Shown here piece by piece: positions 55,701-64,000 of a stretch of 64,000 bases of DNA. How positions within the stretch are numbered: the first letter of the stretch is position 1; the number at the start of each line of letters is the position of its first letter. Both the position numbers and the translations under genes were made by a program. Source of the DNA: Psococerastis gibbosa (Eukaryota > Arthropoda > Insecta > Psocodea > Psocidae); the NCBI GenBank assembly GCA_963971405.1, contig OZ020490.1, forward strand, positions 27,491,464-27,555,463, given 5' to 3'. The notes below the pieces were generated by a model. It was given only the letters and a program-made list of their open reading frames with translations, was not told where the DNA came from and did not search any database.

Positions 55701-58039
55701 CTACAACTGATAAATTTAAATTTAAAATAGAACCATTTACAGGCCCTATTACTCGCCGCTCCTGCACTAGCTACCTAGCTAGATTTTATGATAGTCTAGG
55801 ACTATTAAACCCTTGTACCTTCTGGCTTAAACATTTTGTTCAGTTATTATGGTATAATCCTACCTCTACTGATTGGGATTCAAACTTACCAACCGATTTA
55901 GCCAATAAATGGTCGTCATTTACAAATCAAATGACCCTTCTGTCGAATATAGAAATAATTCGATATGCTGCTATACCTGATGCCGCTCAATATGGAGATG
56001 CCTCCCAAATGGGTTGGGCGTGCGTAGCCTATCTTGTATGTAAAAATGATGCAGGGCAATATAAAAGTACACTGCTCGCTGCAAAAAGTAAACTTTCGTC
56101 TAAACGAATTAGGCGCACTATTCCACAATTAGAGATTTCAGCTATAGAATTAGCTGCCCGTTTCGCTAACTGGTTTCATACTGGGAACTTACCGTATAAT
56201 ATCCAAGGTACTTATATTTTTTCGGATTCTATGATTGCTCTTAATTACTTAAAAATTCCAGTTTACCGCCTCAAAGTATTCGAAGCCAACAGAATTTCTG
56301 CTATCCATGAGCTCACTGCTAGATTTCCTACTTTTTTCCATCATTGTCAATCAAAAGAAAATCCAGCAGATGCCGCAACTAGGGGACTCGAACCTGAAGC
56401 TTTGCAAAACAATACTCTGTGGTTTCAGGGACCCGAACTGCTTAGGCAGAATTTTCCGCCTCCGTCATCTAAAAAATTCTATCCTATAAAAATAATTGAT
56501 AAACCTTTACAGCCTACCCTGTTCACTAACGATGAAAGTGTTGTGCATCCTATCGTACAACTTACAATTAAATGTTCGTCTTTTACGATACTTCAGAGAA
56601 CTGTAGCATACATTCTACGTTTTTTAGCAAATTGCAAGAAAAAACCCAATGAAAGAATTGTCACACCGCTTAGTGTACAAGAACTCGAAAACGCTATTAT
56701 CTGCATTGTTAAAGCCCAACAAGCTATTTCATTTCAAGATGAAATCAAGCGTATTACGAAACAACAACCTCCCTCAAAACACCTTCTTCCCCTTTCCCCC
56801 TTCCTAGACGGCGAAAATGTCCTGCGAGTCGGTGGAAGATTGACCTTGTCAAATATACCTTATTCAGCAAAGCACCCTATACTACTACCAAAAAAATGTA
56901 ACTTATCTACTCTTCTCTGTAGACTTTACCATGCACGTGCTGCTCATTTAGGAACTTCCGTAAGTCTGCATTTACTTCGTCAAAAGTTCTATATTATTTC
57001 AAGTCGCGTTCTCATGAAGAAATTAATTTTTAATTGCGTGCCATGTGCAAAGAAGTCTTCTGCTAGGCCAAGCCCTATTCAAGGCGACCTACCTGTATTC
57101 CGTACAGAACAAACCTACCCCTTTCGAGGTACTGTAGGGATTGATGCTTTTGGCAGCTACCCTGTAAAACTCACTTCCCGCCGCAACTCACCAACTTCTA
57201 AGTTATGGGTTCTACTATTTGTTTGCGAATTTTCGCGAGCGGTTCATCTCGAACCTATTATGTCAATGTCCATGAAAGACTTCCTTGCCGCCTTTGACCG
57301 TTTTACTTCCAGGCGTGGACTGCCTGCCCTGTGCCGCACAGATAATGGTGGGAATTTTGTGGCCGGGGGAAAAGCTCTTACCGAGTACTCAAAATTTTTA
57401 TCGTCTAATAAAGATGAAATCTTATCATCTTTAGCTTCCAGATCAGTCACATTCAAACATATTCCTGCATACAGTCCATGGTTTGGATCTTGGGAGCAAA
57501 TGATAAAAATTGCTCGTAGGATAATTGATAACATTATCACAAATAACCTATATTACGAGGAATACATTACTTTATTTACAAAAGTTGAGGCATTAATAAA
57601 CTCACGACCATATTTAACCCAAATGGAAGACGATTCGGATTACCTGCTTTGTCCGGCCTCCTTCCAAATAGGTGGACCATTTTTTAGCTCACCAGACTTT
57701 ATCCCAAATAATGAAACCAAGTCTACCGAATCATATAAAAATCGATGGGATAGACTCAGATCAATTACATCAGCATTCTGGAGGCAATGGCACACCACTG
57801 TACTGAACACCCTAATCCAGAAACGGAAATGGCCCCGAGAGACACATAATGTGTCTGTTGGACAATTAGTTTGGGTGCCTAAATTGGGGACAGTCCCAGG
57901 CACTTGGCCACTAGGCAAAATTACTAAACTCTATCCGGACCATTCGGGTACCACAAGAGTGGTAGACGTCATGTGCTCTGGCAATTTACTTAGACGAGCT
58001 ATTCGTAATCTAAAGCTGGTACCAATGCAGGGCCAGTAA
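52799..58039 (+). CDS. BEL/Pao Gag-Pol polyprotein
   Basis: 1746 residues, start at the ATG of MSNNPAN (52799) because the 18 codons upstream are low-complexity LTR-side sequence. Domains in order: coiled-coil start; Gag core (PPFSGDIKDFPRFMKLFNAVY) near 140-250; Cys/His motifs (CAYC, CNSC, CFYC) near 360-430; aspartic protease LDSGSTLDLI near 475; RT with the BEL/Pao motif FIDDCF near 900; RNase H (GDASQMGWACVAYL); integrase with zinc site, GIDAFG, DNGGNF and E; and a C-terminal VGQLVWVPK..RAIRNLKLVP domain. No stops. Can be expected to supply all transposition functions of the element. Confidence 0.95.
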   Translation: MSNNPANKLLLLVDKLESLYTRTTYVRDSVISYSKNKVSLLWSKVQLCVTLRAELSKLEDDIRAVNQEINDPKLQKDISATVKKFDEMIESINVRYYEALDATKSAASIQQANLPPANPQPSGSSVRLPQIQVPPFSGDIKDFPRFMKLFNAVYDTHASLTGAEKFFYLQSSLAGDALALIGSFPLTDKGYMSAISALKDRYECPRTVATAYTNELFNFVPAKRATADTLKQFLKIHNDYVNALKGLNSIPDLSDFLLLTLSSKNLDPLTRKLFEQSNPAGVIPQFQDLINFVTKQVNTHELLAVEKPIVENNSQHYSTKSQPKEKTWHVTQPTTQFQQFTQHKAQFQQNCAYCSSSSHKISKCASFLQLPLDQRVTWVSTTKRCNSCLSLKHATPDCTSERKCFYCMSAIHNSLTCPQWRSRYEAPTKQSKNDHEKVMTCFEPAKPAASYATRLGTLTVFVKDKAGFCHNVLCVLDSGSTLDLISANAARKLGLQPSKNKSQLSGIFNLTLQSLGSVSITIVSRFDHNKKINLYPEVIPSISHEIPSIPVQSEFAETLSKLSLADPLPFDNKNIEILLGVSTVMDILAYPINNYGTTYHKSNLHWPKPIHSDFGYIIMGKIPVAHPSVLFATTNFVNNENNSRNICDEMKDLFERESIHTEQKNEIIDPEFLAMEEQFISSHQRDPINGSFIVKLPFRHPVSNLGSTKNIAYASFLRLEKRLQKTAGSYDSYINTMQDFFNKSHIAKSEIANPYIFNQHIVIKKSSGKSKIVFDPTVKAKHNQTSFNALLMSGPKLQRDINYVITAARAFPVCISCDIDNFYRSIQLDPEDAEKIHIFTRLDKFGTVSASGKITECKIQHLCYGLTSSPYLALRCVQQLITENEALLPLAATILKYCRFIDDCFFSIQYHDAQAAIDQLIDLLKKGNFQLGKFLSSHPEVLKNLNPEGNSMVQLSQSIPILGLHWDPTTDKFKFKIEPFTGPITRRSCTSYLARFYDSLGLLNPCTFWLKHFVQLLWYNPTSTDWDSNLPTDLANKWSSFTNQMTLLSNIEIIRYAAIPDAAQYGDASQMGWACVAYLVCKNDAGQYKSTLLAAKSKLSSKRIRRTIPQLEISAIELAARFANWFHTGNLPYNIQGTYIFSDSMIALNYLKIPVYRLKVFEANRISAIHELTARFPTFFHHCQSKENPADAATRGLEPEALQNNTLWFQGPELLRQNFPPPSSKKFYPIKIIDKPLQPTLFTNDESVVHPIVQLTIKCSSFTILQRTVAYILRFLANCKKKPNERIVTPLSVQELENAIICIVKAQQAISFQDEIKRITKQQPPSKHLLPLSPFLDGENVLRVGGRLTLSNIPYSAKHPILLPKKCNLSTLLCRLYHARAAHLGTSVSLHLLRQKFYIISSRVLMKKLIFNCVPCAKKSSARPSPIQGDLPVFRTEQTYPFRGTVGIDAFGSYPVKLTSRRNSPTSKLWVLLFVCEFSRAVHLEPIMSMSMKDFLAAFDRFTSRRGLPALCRTDNGGNFVAGGKALTEYSKFLSSNKDEILSSLASRSVTFKHIPAYSPWFGSWEQMIKIARRIIDNIITNNLYYEEYITLFTKVEALINSRPYLTQMEDDSDYLLCPASFQIGGPFFSSPDFIPNNETKSTESYKNRWDRLRSITSAFWRQWHTTVLNTLIQKRKWPRETHNVSVGQLVWVPKLGTVPGTWPLGKITKLYPDHSGTTRVVDVMCSGNLLRRAIRNLKLVPMQGQ

Positions 58040-58177
58040 TATAATATTTCTATTTTCTTATTTTAATTTTATTTCAAGTAGAATCTGTAGGATAATATTT
58101 CTATTTTATTATTTAATTTATTCAAATTTACTTCTTACTTCTTTACTTTATTTCAATCATTCTGCCGAGGCCCAATA
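58040..58177 (+). other. BEL/Pao 3' spacer and purine-rich tract
   Basis: AT-rich spacer with an imperfect 40 bp direct repeat (AATATTTCTATTTT..TTATTT near 58045 and 58093), then GCCGAGGCCCAATA immediately before the 3' LTR, the place of the polypurine tract, although it is short. Confidence 0.6.
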
Positions 58178-58510
58178 TAGGCACAATTTAAATATTGGCG
58201 CCTAACCTGTGACTGGCGACTCGTGCGCCACCTATGAAAAACTATCATCTACTTGCAAGTCCTCACAAATCTCTCTCTGTACATCTACAACCAAACGTTA
58301 CCAGCACTTTATACTTTTTATAAAATCGTTTACTTTTATCATAGTATTTAATCCTCAACTGCTTCTGCATAGCTAATTTAGATGCAAGAATCTATATCAA
58401 GAAAGGTGATCTTCCATACCGAGCTCGGGAAAGGTTGAAAACCACCACAAGTAAGAAAACAACTAATATCAGTAAGTAAAACATCCCTAAGTATACTAAT
58501 TAATTATCTA
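58178..58510 (+). repeat. 3' LTR of BEL/Pao element
   Basis: Same 333 bp as the 5' LTR, followed by the duplicated target AGACG at 58511-58515. Confidence 0.95.
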
Positions 58511-60524
58511 AGACGCATTCCACCAATGTAAAGAATTACTCACAAATGCACCAATACTAGCCTACCCGGACTTCTCGAAAAATTTTACATTAACCACAGA
58601 TGCTTCCAATTTGGCGATTGCAGGAGTCCTTTCCCAAAACGACCGCCCCATATCCTTTTATTCAAGAACCCTTAATTCAGCCGAAAAAAACTACTCTACC
58701 ATAGAGAAAGAACTTCTGGCTATAATAGAGAGTACAAAACATTTCAGGCCCTATTTATACGGTAGAACTTTTAAAATCGAAACTGACCACGCCCCTTTAG
58801 TTTGGCTATACAACATTAAGGAACCCAACTCCAGGCTAATTCGCTGGAAGATTAAATTGGACGAATACTCTTTCACAATAATTCACAAAAAAGGAAAACA
58901 AAACGTGGTAGCAGATGCTCTATCACGAATAGAGATTCATAACAATGAAGACATGGAGTCAATGACTCCCCAAATCAATGAAATCCCTGAAATAACAGAT
59001 GAAGACATTGAAAGGATTTTGAATGAGTGACCAGCAGCCCAAATTCTCGAAAATATCGAAAACCCTGACCAAATTCTCGAAAACCCTGTTGAAAATCATG
59101 AAAACGATGAGTCAGATTTAGAAACCTGTCATTCCGGTGAAGAAGATTCAGGCTTCAAAGGTGTTGTTTACACCGAACGAACCGTGAATGTTTTCCCAAA
59201 TAGAATTATTTTTAAATTAGGTGATGTGCTACAACGCAGAATCAAAAGACCATTTAATAAAAATACCCATTTAATTACAATTTCTAAAAATAATATTGAA
59301 GGTGACTTTAATCAAGTCATAAAAGATACAATTTTACCCGATCGCGTTTACGGTGTATATTTTTATAACCCTGAAATAAAAGAAACTTTTGCCCTAATAG
59401 CAAACTCCATTTTTCTGAATTCCGTTAAAATTTACATTTCAAACCACATTTGCAAAGATGTGACTGACACAGCAGACCAAAAAGAAATTACTGAAAATTA
59501 TCACGATCAGAATCACAACGGAATTACCGAGACCGTTAATCACTTAAAAAGAAAATATTTTTGGCCCGGACTTAAAGCTCAGGTCACCCAATCAATTAAT
59601 ACTTGTGAACTTTGCCTCAAAGCAAAGTATGAAAGACACCCCCATAAGCTGAAATTTCAAGGTCCCTTACTTGCACAAAGGCCTATGGAAATTTTGCACA
59701 TAGACACTTTCTCATTTCAAAATACCAAATTTTTAACCCTTATAGACCTCTTTTCACGATATGCTCAAGCATACATGATTAAAGATGGCACAGCCATCTC
59801 AGTGCTAAGTAAATTACGACATTATATTAGCCATCACAATGTACCCGGTAAAATAGTCTGCGACGAAGGAAAGGAATTTCAAAATAAAGTGTTTAGAGAA
59901 TTTTGTAAAATGCATAAAATCGAGTTACATTATACAACGGTAAACAACCCCAGTTCTAACTCCCCCATTGAGCGTTTCCATTCTACAATTATAGAAAAAC
60001 TAAGAATTTTGAATTTGAAAAACCCCAATGACCAACCATCAAACCTGATGACGTCAGCAGTTACAATCTATAACCAATCAATTCATTCCGCCACCGGATT
60101 TTCACCTTTTGACTTACTATACGGTCCTTATGACAGACTCATAGAATTTGACCAGGAAATGACAGTTTACGAAAGGTACAATGACAAGCGACGCAATGAA
60201 ATACTACCTTTTTACGACCAGGTGTACTTGAAAAATAAAGAAAAAGCTCAAAATACCTTAAATAAACGAAATGAAAATAGAACTGACCCCCCTGACCTTA
60301 CTAACCAGGAAGTATTCGTAGAAAGAGACCGACCTAGGAAAATTGACCCACCTTTCGAAAAAGTTACTGTCACGGCACAAAGCAGTTCAAAAGTTCAAGC
60401 TATTACCCAGAAAAATAGGCCTACAACAGCTCATGTTAAAAGAATTCGCCCTGCAAGGAAAATTATTTCTCGTTTGCAGCCTCCCGATGGTTCACCTTCT
60501 GGAAGTGAAGCAGATGGCGAGTAA
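58511..60524 (+). pseudogene. Gypsy pol, C-terminal part: RNase H and integrase
   Basis: Continues pol in frame with the segment before the insertion. RNase H region: [45 protein letters not shown]. Integrase: H..H..C..C zinc site (HDQNHNG..CELC), core residues in HIDTF, CDEGKEF and PIERFH (DDE pattern). An in-frame TGA at 59028-59030 separates RNase H from integrase, so the polyprotein would end early. Stop at 60522-60524 overlaps the env ATG. Confidence 0.88.
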
Positions 60525-62083
60525 TGGATATTTCCCGGAACCACTAGGAAAAGCCCAAATTTTAGACCACTACCATTCCTTTTATTTCTTTGCAAATATT
60601 TCAAAATTATATACAGCCTATTCCACCCTTCAGAAAAGCTTCACCCTCTTGAATAAAAATAAGTATAATGATAGTTTAATTAAGGAACTTTTGGGAGAAT
60701 TTAAAGATAATGTATGGGATATTAGATTAGGATTAGATAAGATAAGTCACAAACGTGGAAAAAGGGGTTTAGTAAATGCCTTGGGAAAAGTAGTAAAATT
60801 TATAGCTGGAAATCCAGATAGTGACGACTTAGAATTTATTTTAAGCAACATAGAAAATTTAAAACAACAGCAAAATGATGACATAGAGAAATTTAATAGA
60901 TTTCGCTCTTTGGCAAACCACGTCACCAAGAGGTTAATGGAACAATCGGAAGTAATTAATAAAGACTTGCAGTTACTCCAGAACAGTCTGAATAATTTGA
61001 AAAATTCTGAAAACAAGATTTTTCATTAGAAATATAATTTCACAAGCGAAAAAAGTTCTGAATACTGTAGAAACTATAGAACGCACTATAAGTTTCTCCC
61101 TGAGCGAAGTTCCAAATTTAGAAATTATTTCAGTGGAAGAACTCTCAAAAATAATGTCATATCTCATAAAAGTATACAGGCCGCAACAACTTGCAACCCT
61201 TGACAGAGATCACCCATTTAAACTATTAGAAGCTACTAAATTGTCTGTAATTGTATTAGAGCAAACAATAACTTTTATGTTAAAAATTCCAATCCTAAAA
61301 CCTATCCTTTTTGAATATTATCGTATAATCCCATTTCCAAATTCGGAAAATGTTATAATAATCCCTCCGAAGCCCTTCCTCCTGCAGAACAACGATGTGG
61401 ACTTTTGGACCGAAGAAAACTGCCAAGCCATCACAGCCAGTAGACTATGCTTCGTATCCCCAAATCAAGATAGTCAGTGCTCCTTAAAGAAAATAGCCCA
61501 GTGTACTACAACCAAAGTGAAAACCCCCCAGAGCCTAGTGACAGTGCTATCAAATAGACAACTTCTAGGAACATTCTACCAACCCGCTACAGTGACCGAA
61601 GATTGCCATGGCCTCCTCTCACATGAAAAAATTCAAGGATCCGTACTATTGAACTCAAAATGCAAAATAATAGTTAATGGACTAGTGTACAGTGATACCT
61701 CCCCAATTTTCGAAATTGACATGCCTAAAGTAACTGTTACGAGTTTGAACTTCACAACACAAGTGGACTTAGAATTACGTCACCTTTCATCCCCCACCGA
61801 ATTGATCCGAGACCTTAAAGAAATTGAAAAATCATCCCCTCACTGGAAAGAAGTTACCCACTGGACAGCCACTGGAACAACTATAATTATCGCCGCCGCA
61901 ATCATTGGACTATTCTGGTTTCACCGCCGAAGGATAATCTCTTTACTTTGCTATCCCAGGAAGATAGTACTTGTGGAGGAAGACACCCTCGGCGAGGGCG
62001 CCGAGCTCACTAAGGAGAGGGTAGTTACGTGCCCTCTCCAAGTTTACAATGACCAGGCACGCACTGTTGAATCAGCAACCTAG
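60514..62083 (+). pseudogene. Errantivirus-type env, broken by a frameshift
   Basis: The first frame, 60514-61029, has a furin-like cleavage site (RGKR at residues 81-84) followed by the glycine-starting segment typical of gypsy/baculovirus-F-type fusion proteins and a coiled-coil region. The reading then moves to another frame (open by about 61040, continuing to the stop at 62081-62083 inside the 3' LTR), which contains a Cys-rich ectodomain, a membrane segment near its C-terminus (TTIIIAAAIIGLFWF) and a basic cytosolic tail. No signal peptide is visible at the first ATG; gypsy-type env mRNAs are usually spliced, which could supply it. With the frameshift, no complete Env would be made. Confidence 0.85.
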
Positions 62084-62190
62084 GAACCTTGGTTTTAGAT
62101 CGCATATTGTAACGTAGTCAGTCTAGTATCGACAGTCGCAAATTAAAGTTTGTTTTTAAAAATCATATTTTTTCGGTGTAATTCTTAACT
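62023..62190 (+). repeat. 3' LTR of the gypsy element
   Basis: 168 bp, preceded by AAGGAGAGGGT. Followed by ATATATAAC, matching the TATA-rich sequence before the 5' LTR. Confidence 0.95.
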
Positions 62191-64000
62191 ATATATAACT
62201 TATACTAATATAGTATGTAGTTTATAGACCGCAAATTTTTGTAAAGCTTGGTTATGTGGGGTATCCATGATAATTTTGAGTCAATAGTTACGCCTAGCTA
62301 TGTTATTTCATTTACTACCTCGATTGGATGGCCGTTGTGAATTAAAGGGTTGTAATTGTCACCACCTGTTTTGTAATTTAAGTACATTACTTTAGGTTTG
62401 TTGAGGTTTGGGATTAACTTATGTTGGGCTATCCAGTTCGTAACCATTATTGTATCATTCCGGAGTTGGTGTTGCAGCTCTTTTAGATTAGGGACCTTTA
62501 TAACAATTCCAATGCCATCAGCAAAGCTTACAATTTTTGAATTAATTTTTAATTTAGACAGTTGATTGGAAAATATTAAGTAAATTAATGGACCACTACC
62601 CTGAAAAATGCCATGTTCAACGGGTAGAGGGGTGCTGATTTCCGTAGCTTCTGGGCTAGATGTTTTTACAACTTGGCTCCTTTTAGAAAAATATGATTGA
62701 AACCAGTTTAGGAGAGAACCTCTAATCCCTATAGATTCTAGTTTTTGTATTGCAATGCGATGATTAATTATATCGAAGCATTTACTTAAGTCTATTTGAA
62801 TCATGGCAACCTTGGTCAGCTCGAAGGCTGCTGTTTCAGTATTACGATAAGCTCGAAATCCGAATTGGTTTGGCGAAAGGAATTGTATGGCTTCGAAATA
62901 TTTTAGTATTCGAAGTTGTACACATGATTCAAATAACTTTCCTAGTGTAGGTTGAACATGTATAGGTCTATAGTTCTCGGCATTGGCCGCATCACCGTCT
63001 TTGTAAACGGGGACAATTTTACTTAATTAATTTAAGGCTTGATGGATATTTGCCTTTCTTAAGGGAGAGATTAAAAAGTAAATTTAGTGCCGGGAGCAGT
63101 GGTTCTTTGCAGTCTTTAATTAGATCACTTGTAATTCCATCATGGCCGCTAGATTTCGTTCTTTTTAATTTATTAATGGCCATTTCGACTTCAATAAGCG
63201 TTAAATCTGGGAAGTACATGGAGGATGGTTCCCTGGCCATGTTGGGGATAGATTCCTGGTTTATTTTATGAGATTGCCGCGACATTTGCAAAATATGAAT
63301 TAAAGTGATCTGCAACCAGTTTTTCCTGTCCTTCCACTTGGGTTTTTACAACTCCAATATTTACTGATTTAAGAAACTTATTCTTGTCAAGTGTTAGGTT
63401 TAATTATTCACGTGGGTTTTTTGCGCTTTGAAATTTTCGAGAGTAGTACTGTGTTTTTTTTTTTTTTAATTTTAACTTCGTCTAACTTCTAGTTCCTGCT
63501 TCAGTTGGGCATTGAATGGGTACCTTGCACAGAGTTTGTAAAGTTTGTTTTTTAAGTTGGAACTGTTTACAATATCCTGAGTTATCCATTCTTTCCTTTT
63601 CCTGTTCTTGTTAGTAATGGTTTTCGTTTCGAGGGATTTTTCAATTAATTGCTTTATTACGTTTTCTATTAATAATAGTTGACCCTGCGATTATCATAGA
63701 AAGTATAGGTTCTGGCAGTAGGTGTATTCTTAGGGGGCAAGTCTTGAATTGAAATGGAGATGCATTTGTGGTGGCTTATTCCTGCGTCGAAGCAGATAGT
63801 TGAGATGGATCTATGTGCAGCGTGTCTCATGAATAGGTGAGGTGTAACACGGGGGGTGGACCCATTTACGTGTGATAAGAAGCCCTGTGCAGACATATAA
63901 TTAAGGTACAATACAGTATCTGGGTTATAGACATTATTAATGTCTTGGTTTATGTCTCCCAATAATATGTCAAAGCAGGTATTTTGTGATGCTAGCAATT
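62191..64000 (-). pseudogene. Non-LTR retrotransposon remnant (endonuclease and RT), runs off the right edge
   Basis: Minus strand from the edge: endonuclease end (LLGDINQDINN.., 63998-63669), then a linker and RT fingers (NKLKRTKSSGHDGITSDLIKDC, 63230-63140), RT palm (QIDLSKCFDIINHRIAIQKLESIGIRGSLLNWFQSYFSKRSQ at 62800-62660), the active-site region FADG (62550) and NWIAQHKLIPNLNKPKVMYL, then LGVTIDSKLSWIPHITKLYKNLRS up to the gypsy LTR. Motif order suits CR1/L2 or jockey-like LINEs. The Asp-to-Gly change in FADD, several stops and frame changes make it inactive. Confidence 0.78.

Larger units (their letters stand above)
52160..58510 (+). mobile_element. BEL/Pao LTR retrotransposon inserted in gypsy pol
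   Basis: LTRs 52160-52492 and 58178-58510, 333 bp, TAGGC..TCTA ends, apparently identical. Target duplication AGACG at 52155-52159 and 58511-58515. One continuous 1746-codon ORF lies between them. Intact LTRs, target duplication and ORF indicate a very recent insertion. Confidence 0.95.
48710..62190 (+). mobile_element. Ty3/gypsy errantivirus-type element, interrupted by a BEL/Pao element
   Basis: LTRs 48710-48877 and 62023-62190 (168 bp each, AGTTAC..TAACT, one difference seen at the GCG/GCA near base 40). It is flanked by ATAT-rich sequence on both sides, so the target duplication (ATAT) is not certain. Order: LTR, primer-binding site, gag, pol (protease, RT, RNase H, integrase), env, purine-rich tract AAGGAGAGG, LTR. 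Without the 6.35 kb insertion it would be about 7.1 kb. The open frames carry in-frame stops and a frameshift despite near-identical LTRs. Confidence 0.93.

Overview
The window is arthropod nuclear DNA, very probably from an insect. Evidence: five tracts of the insect-type telomeric repeat (CCTAA on this strand, TTAGG on the other), R1-clade retrotransposons inserted exactly inside those tracts, three intron-containing animal genes with GT..AG junctions, and dense nested arthropod transposons. The species cannot be named from the sequence. All five telomeric tracts have CCTAA on the + strand, so if they keep their native orientation the chromosome end lies to the left (beyond base 1) and the interior to the right.

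Layout. 1-5520: tandem array of a roughly 800 bp satellite with an A-tract and a TGACGTCA motif per monomer. 5521-16823: telomeric tracts interleaved with three minus-strand R1-clade (TRAS/SART-like) insertions: a full-length copy with intact ORF1 and ORF2 (5641-12500), an ORF1-only derivative that lost ORF2 (12599-15488), and a 5'-truncated copy of that derivative (15586-16747). 16824-20055: a second block of the same satellite, ending in the fifth telomeric tract (20056-20152).

20153-34870 is a graveyard of transposons: a jockey-like RT/RNase H remnant, an RTE-like element split by an inverted pair of Penelope-like elements, tRNA-derived SINEs, fold-back elements, a minus-strand RT remnant, and a second RTE-like remnant between inverted copies of a 470 bp MITE-like repeat. 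Candidate hammerhead ribozymes sit in the Penelope-like tails.

35124-45541 holds the only host genes found, all on the + strand and closely spaced: an XRCC2 homologue (RAD51-paralogue DNA repair, 3 exons, 264 aa), a MIEN1/selenoprotein W-like redox-fold protein (3 exons, 100 aa, CxxC and C-terminal CKVM) and an RXYLT1/TMEM5 homologue (O-mannosyl glycan xylosyltransferase, 5 exons, 415 aa). Their introns contain transposon remnants. The gene models join exons by reading frame and splice sites, so they are inferences.

45542-64000 returns to transposons. A decayed non-LTR RT lies at 47218-48250. A Ty3/gypsy element of errantivirus type with 168 bp LTRs (48710-62190) is interrupted in pol by a BEL/Pao element with apparently identical 333 bp LTRs (52160-58510, 5 bp target duplication), and itself sits in or beside a minus-strand non-LTR element that continues to the right edge. 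The nesting gives an order of insertion: non-LTR host, then gypsy, then BEL/Pao.
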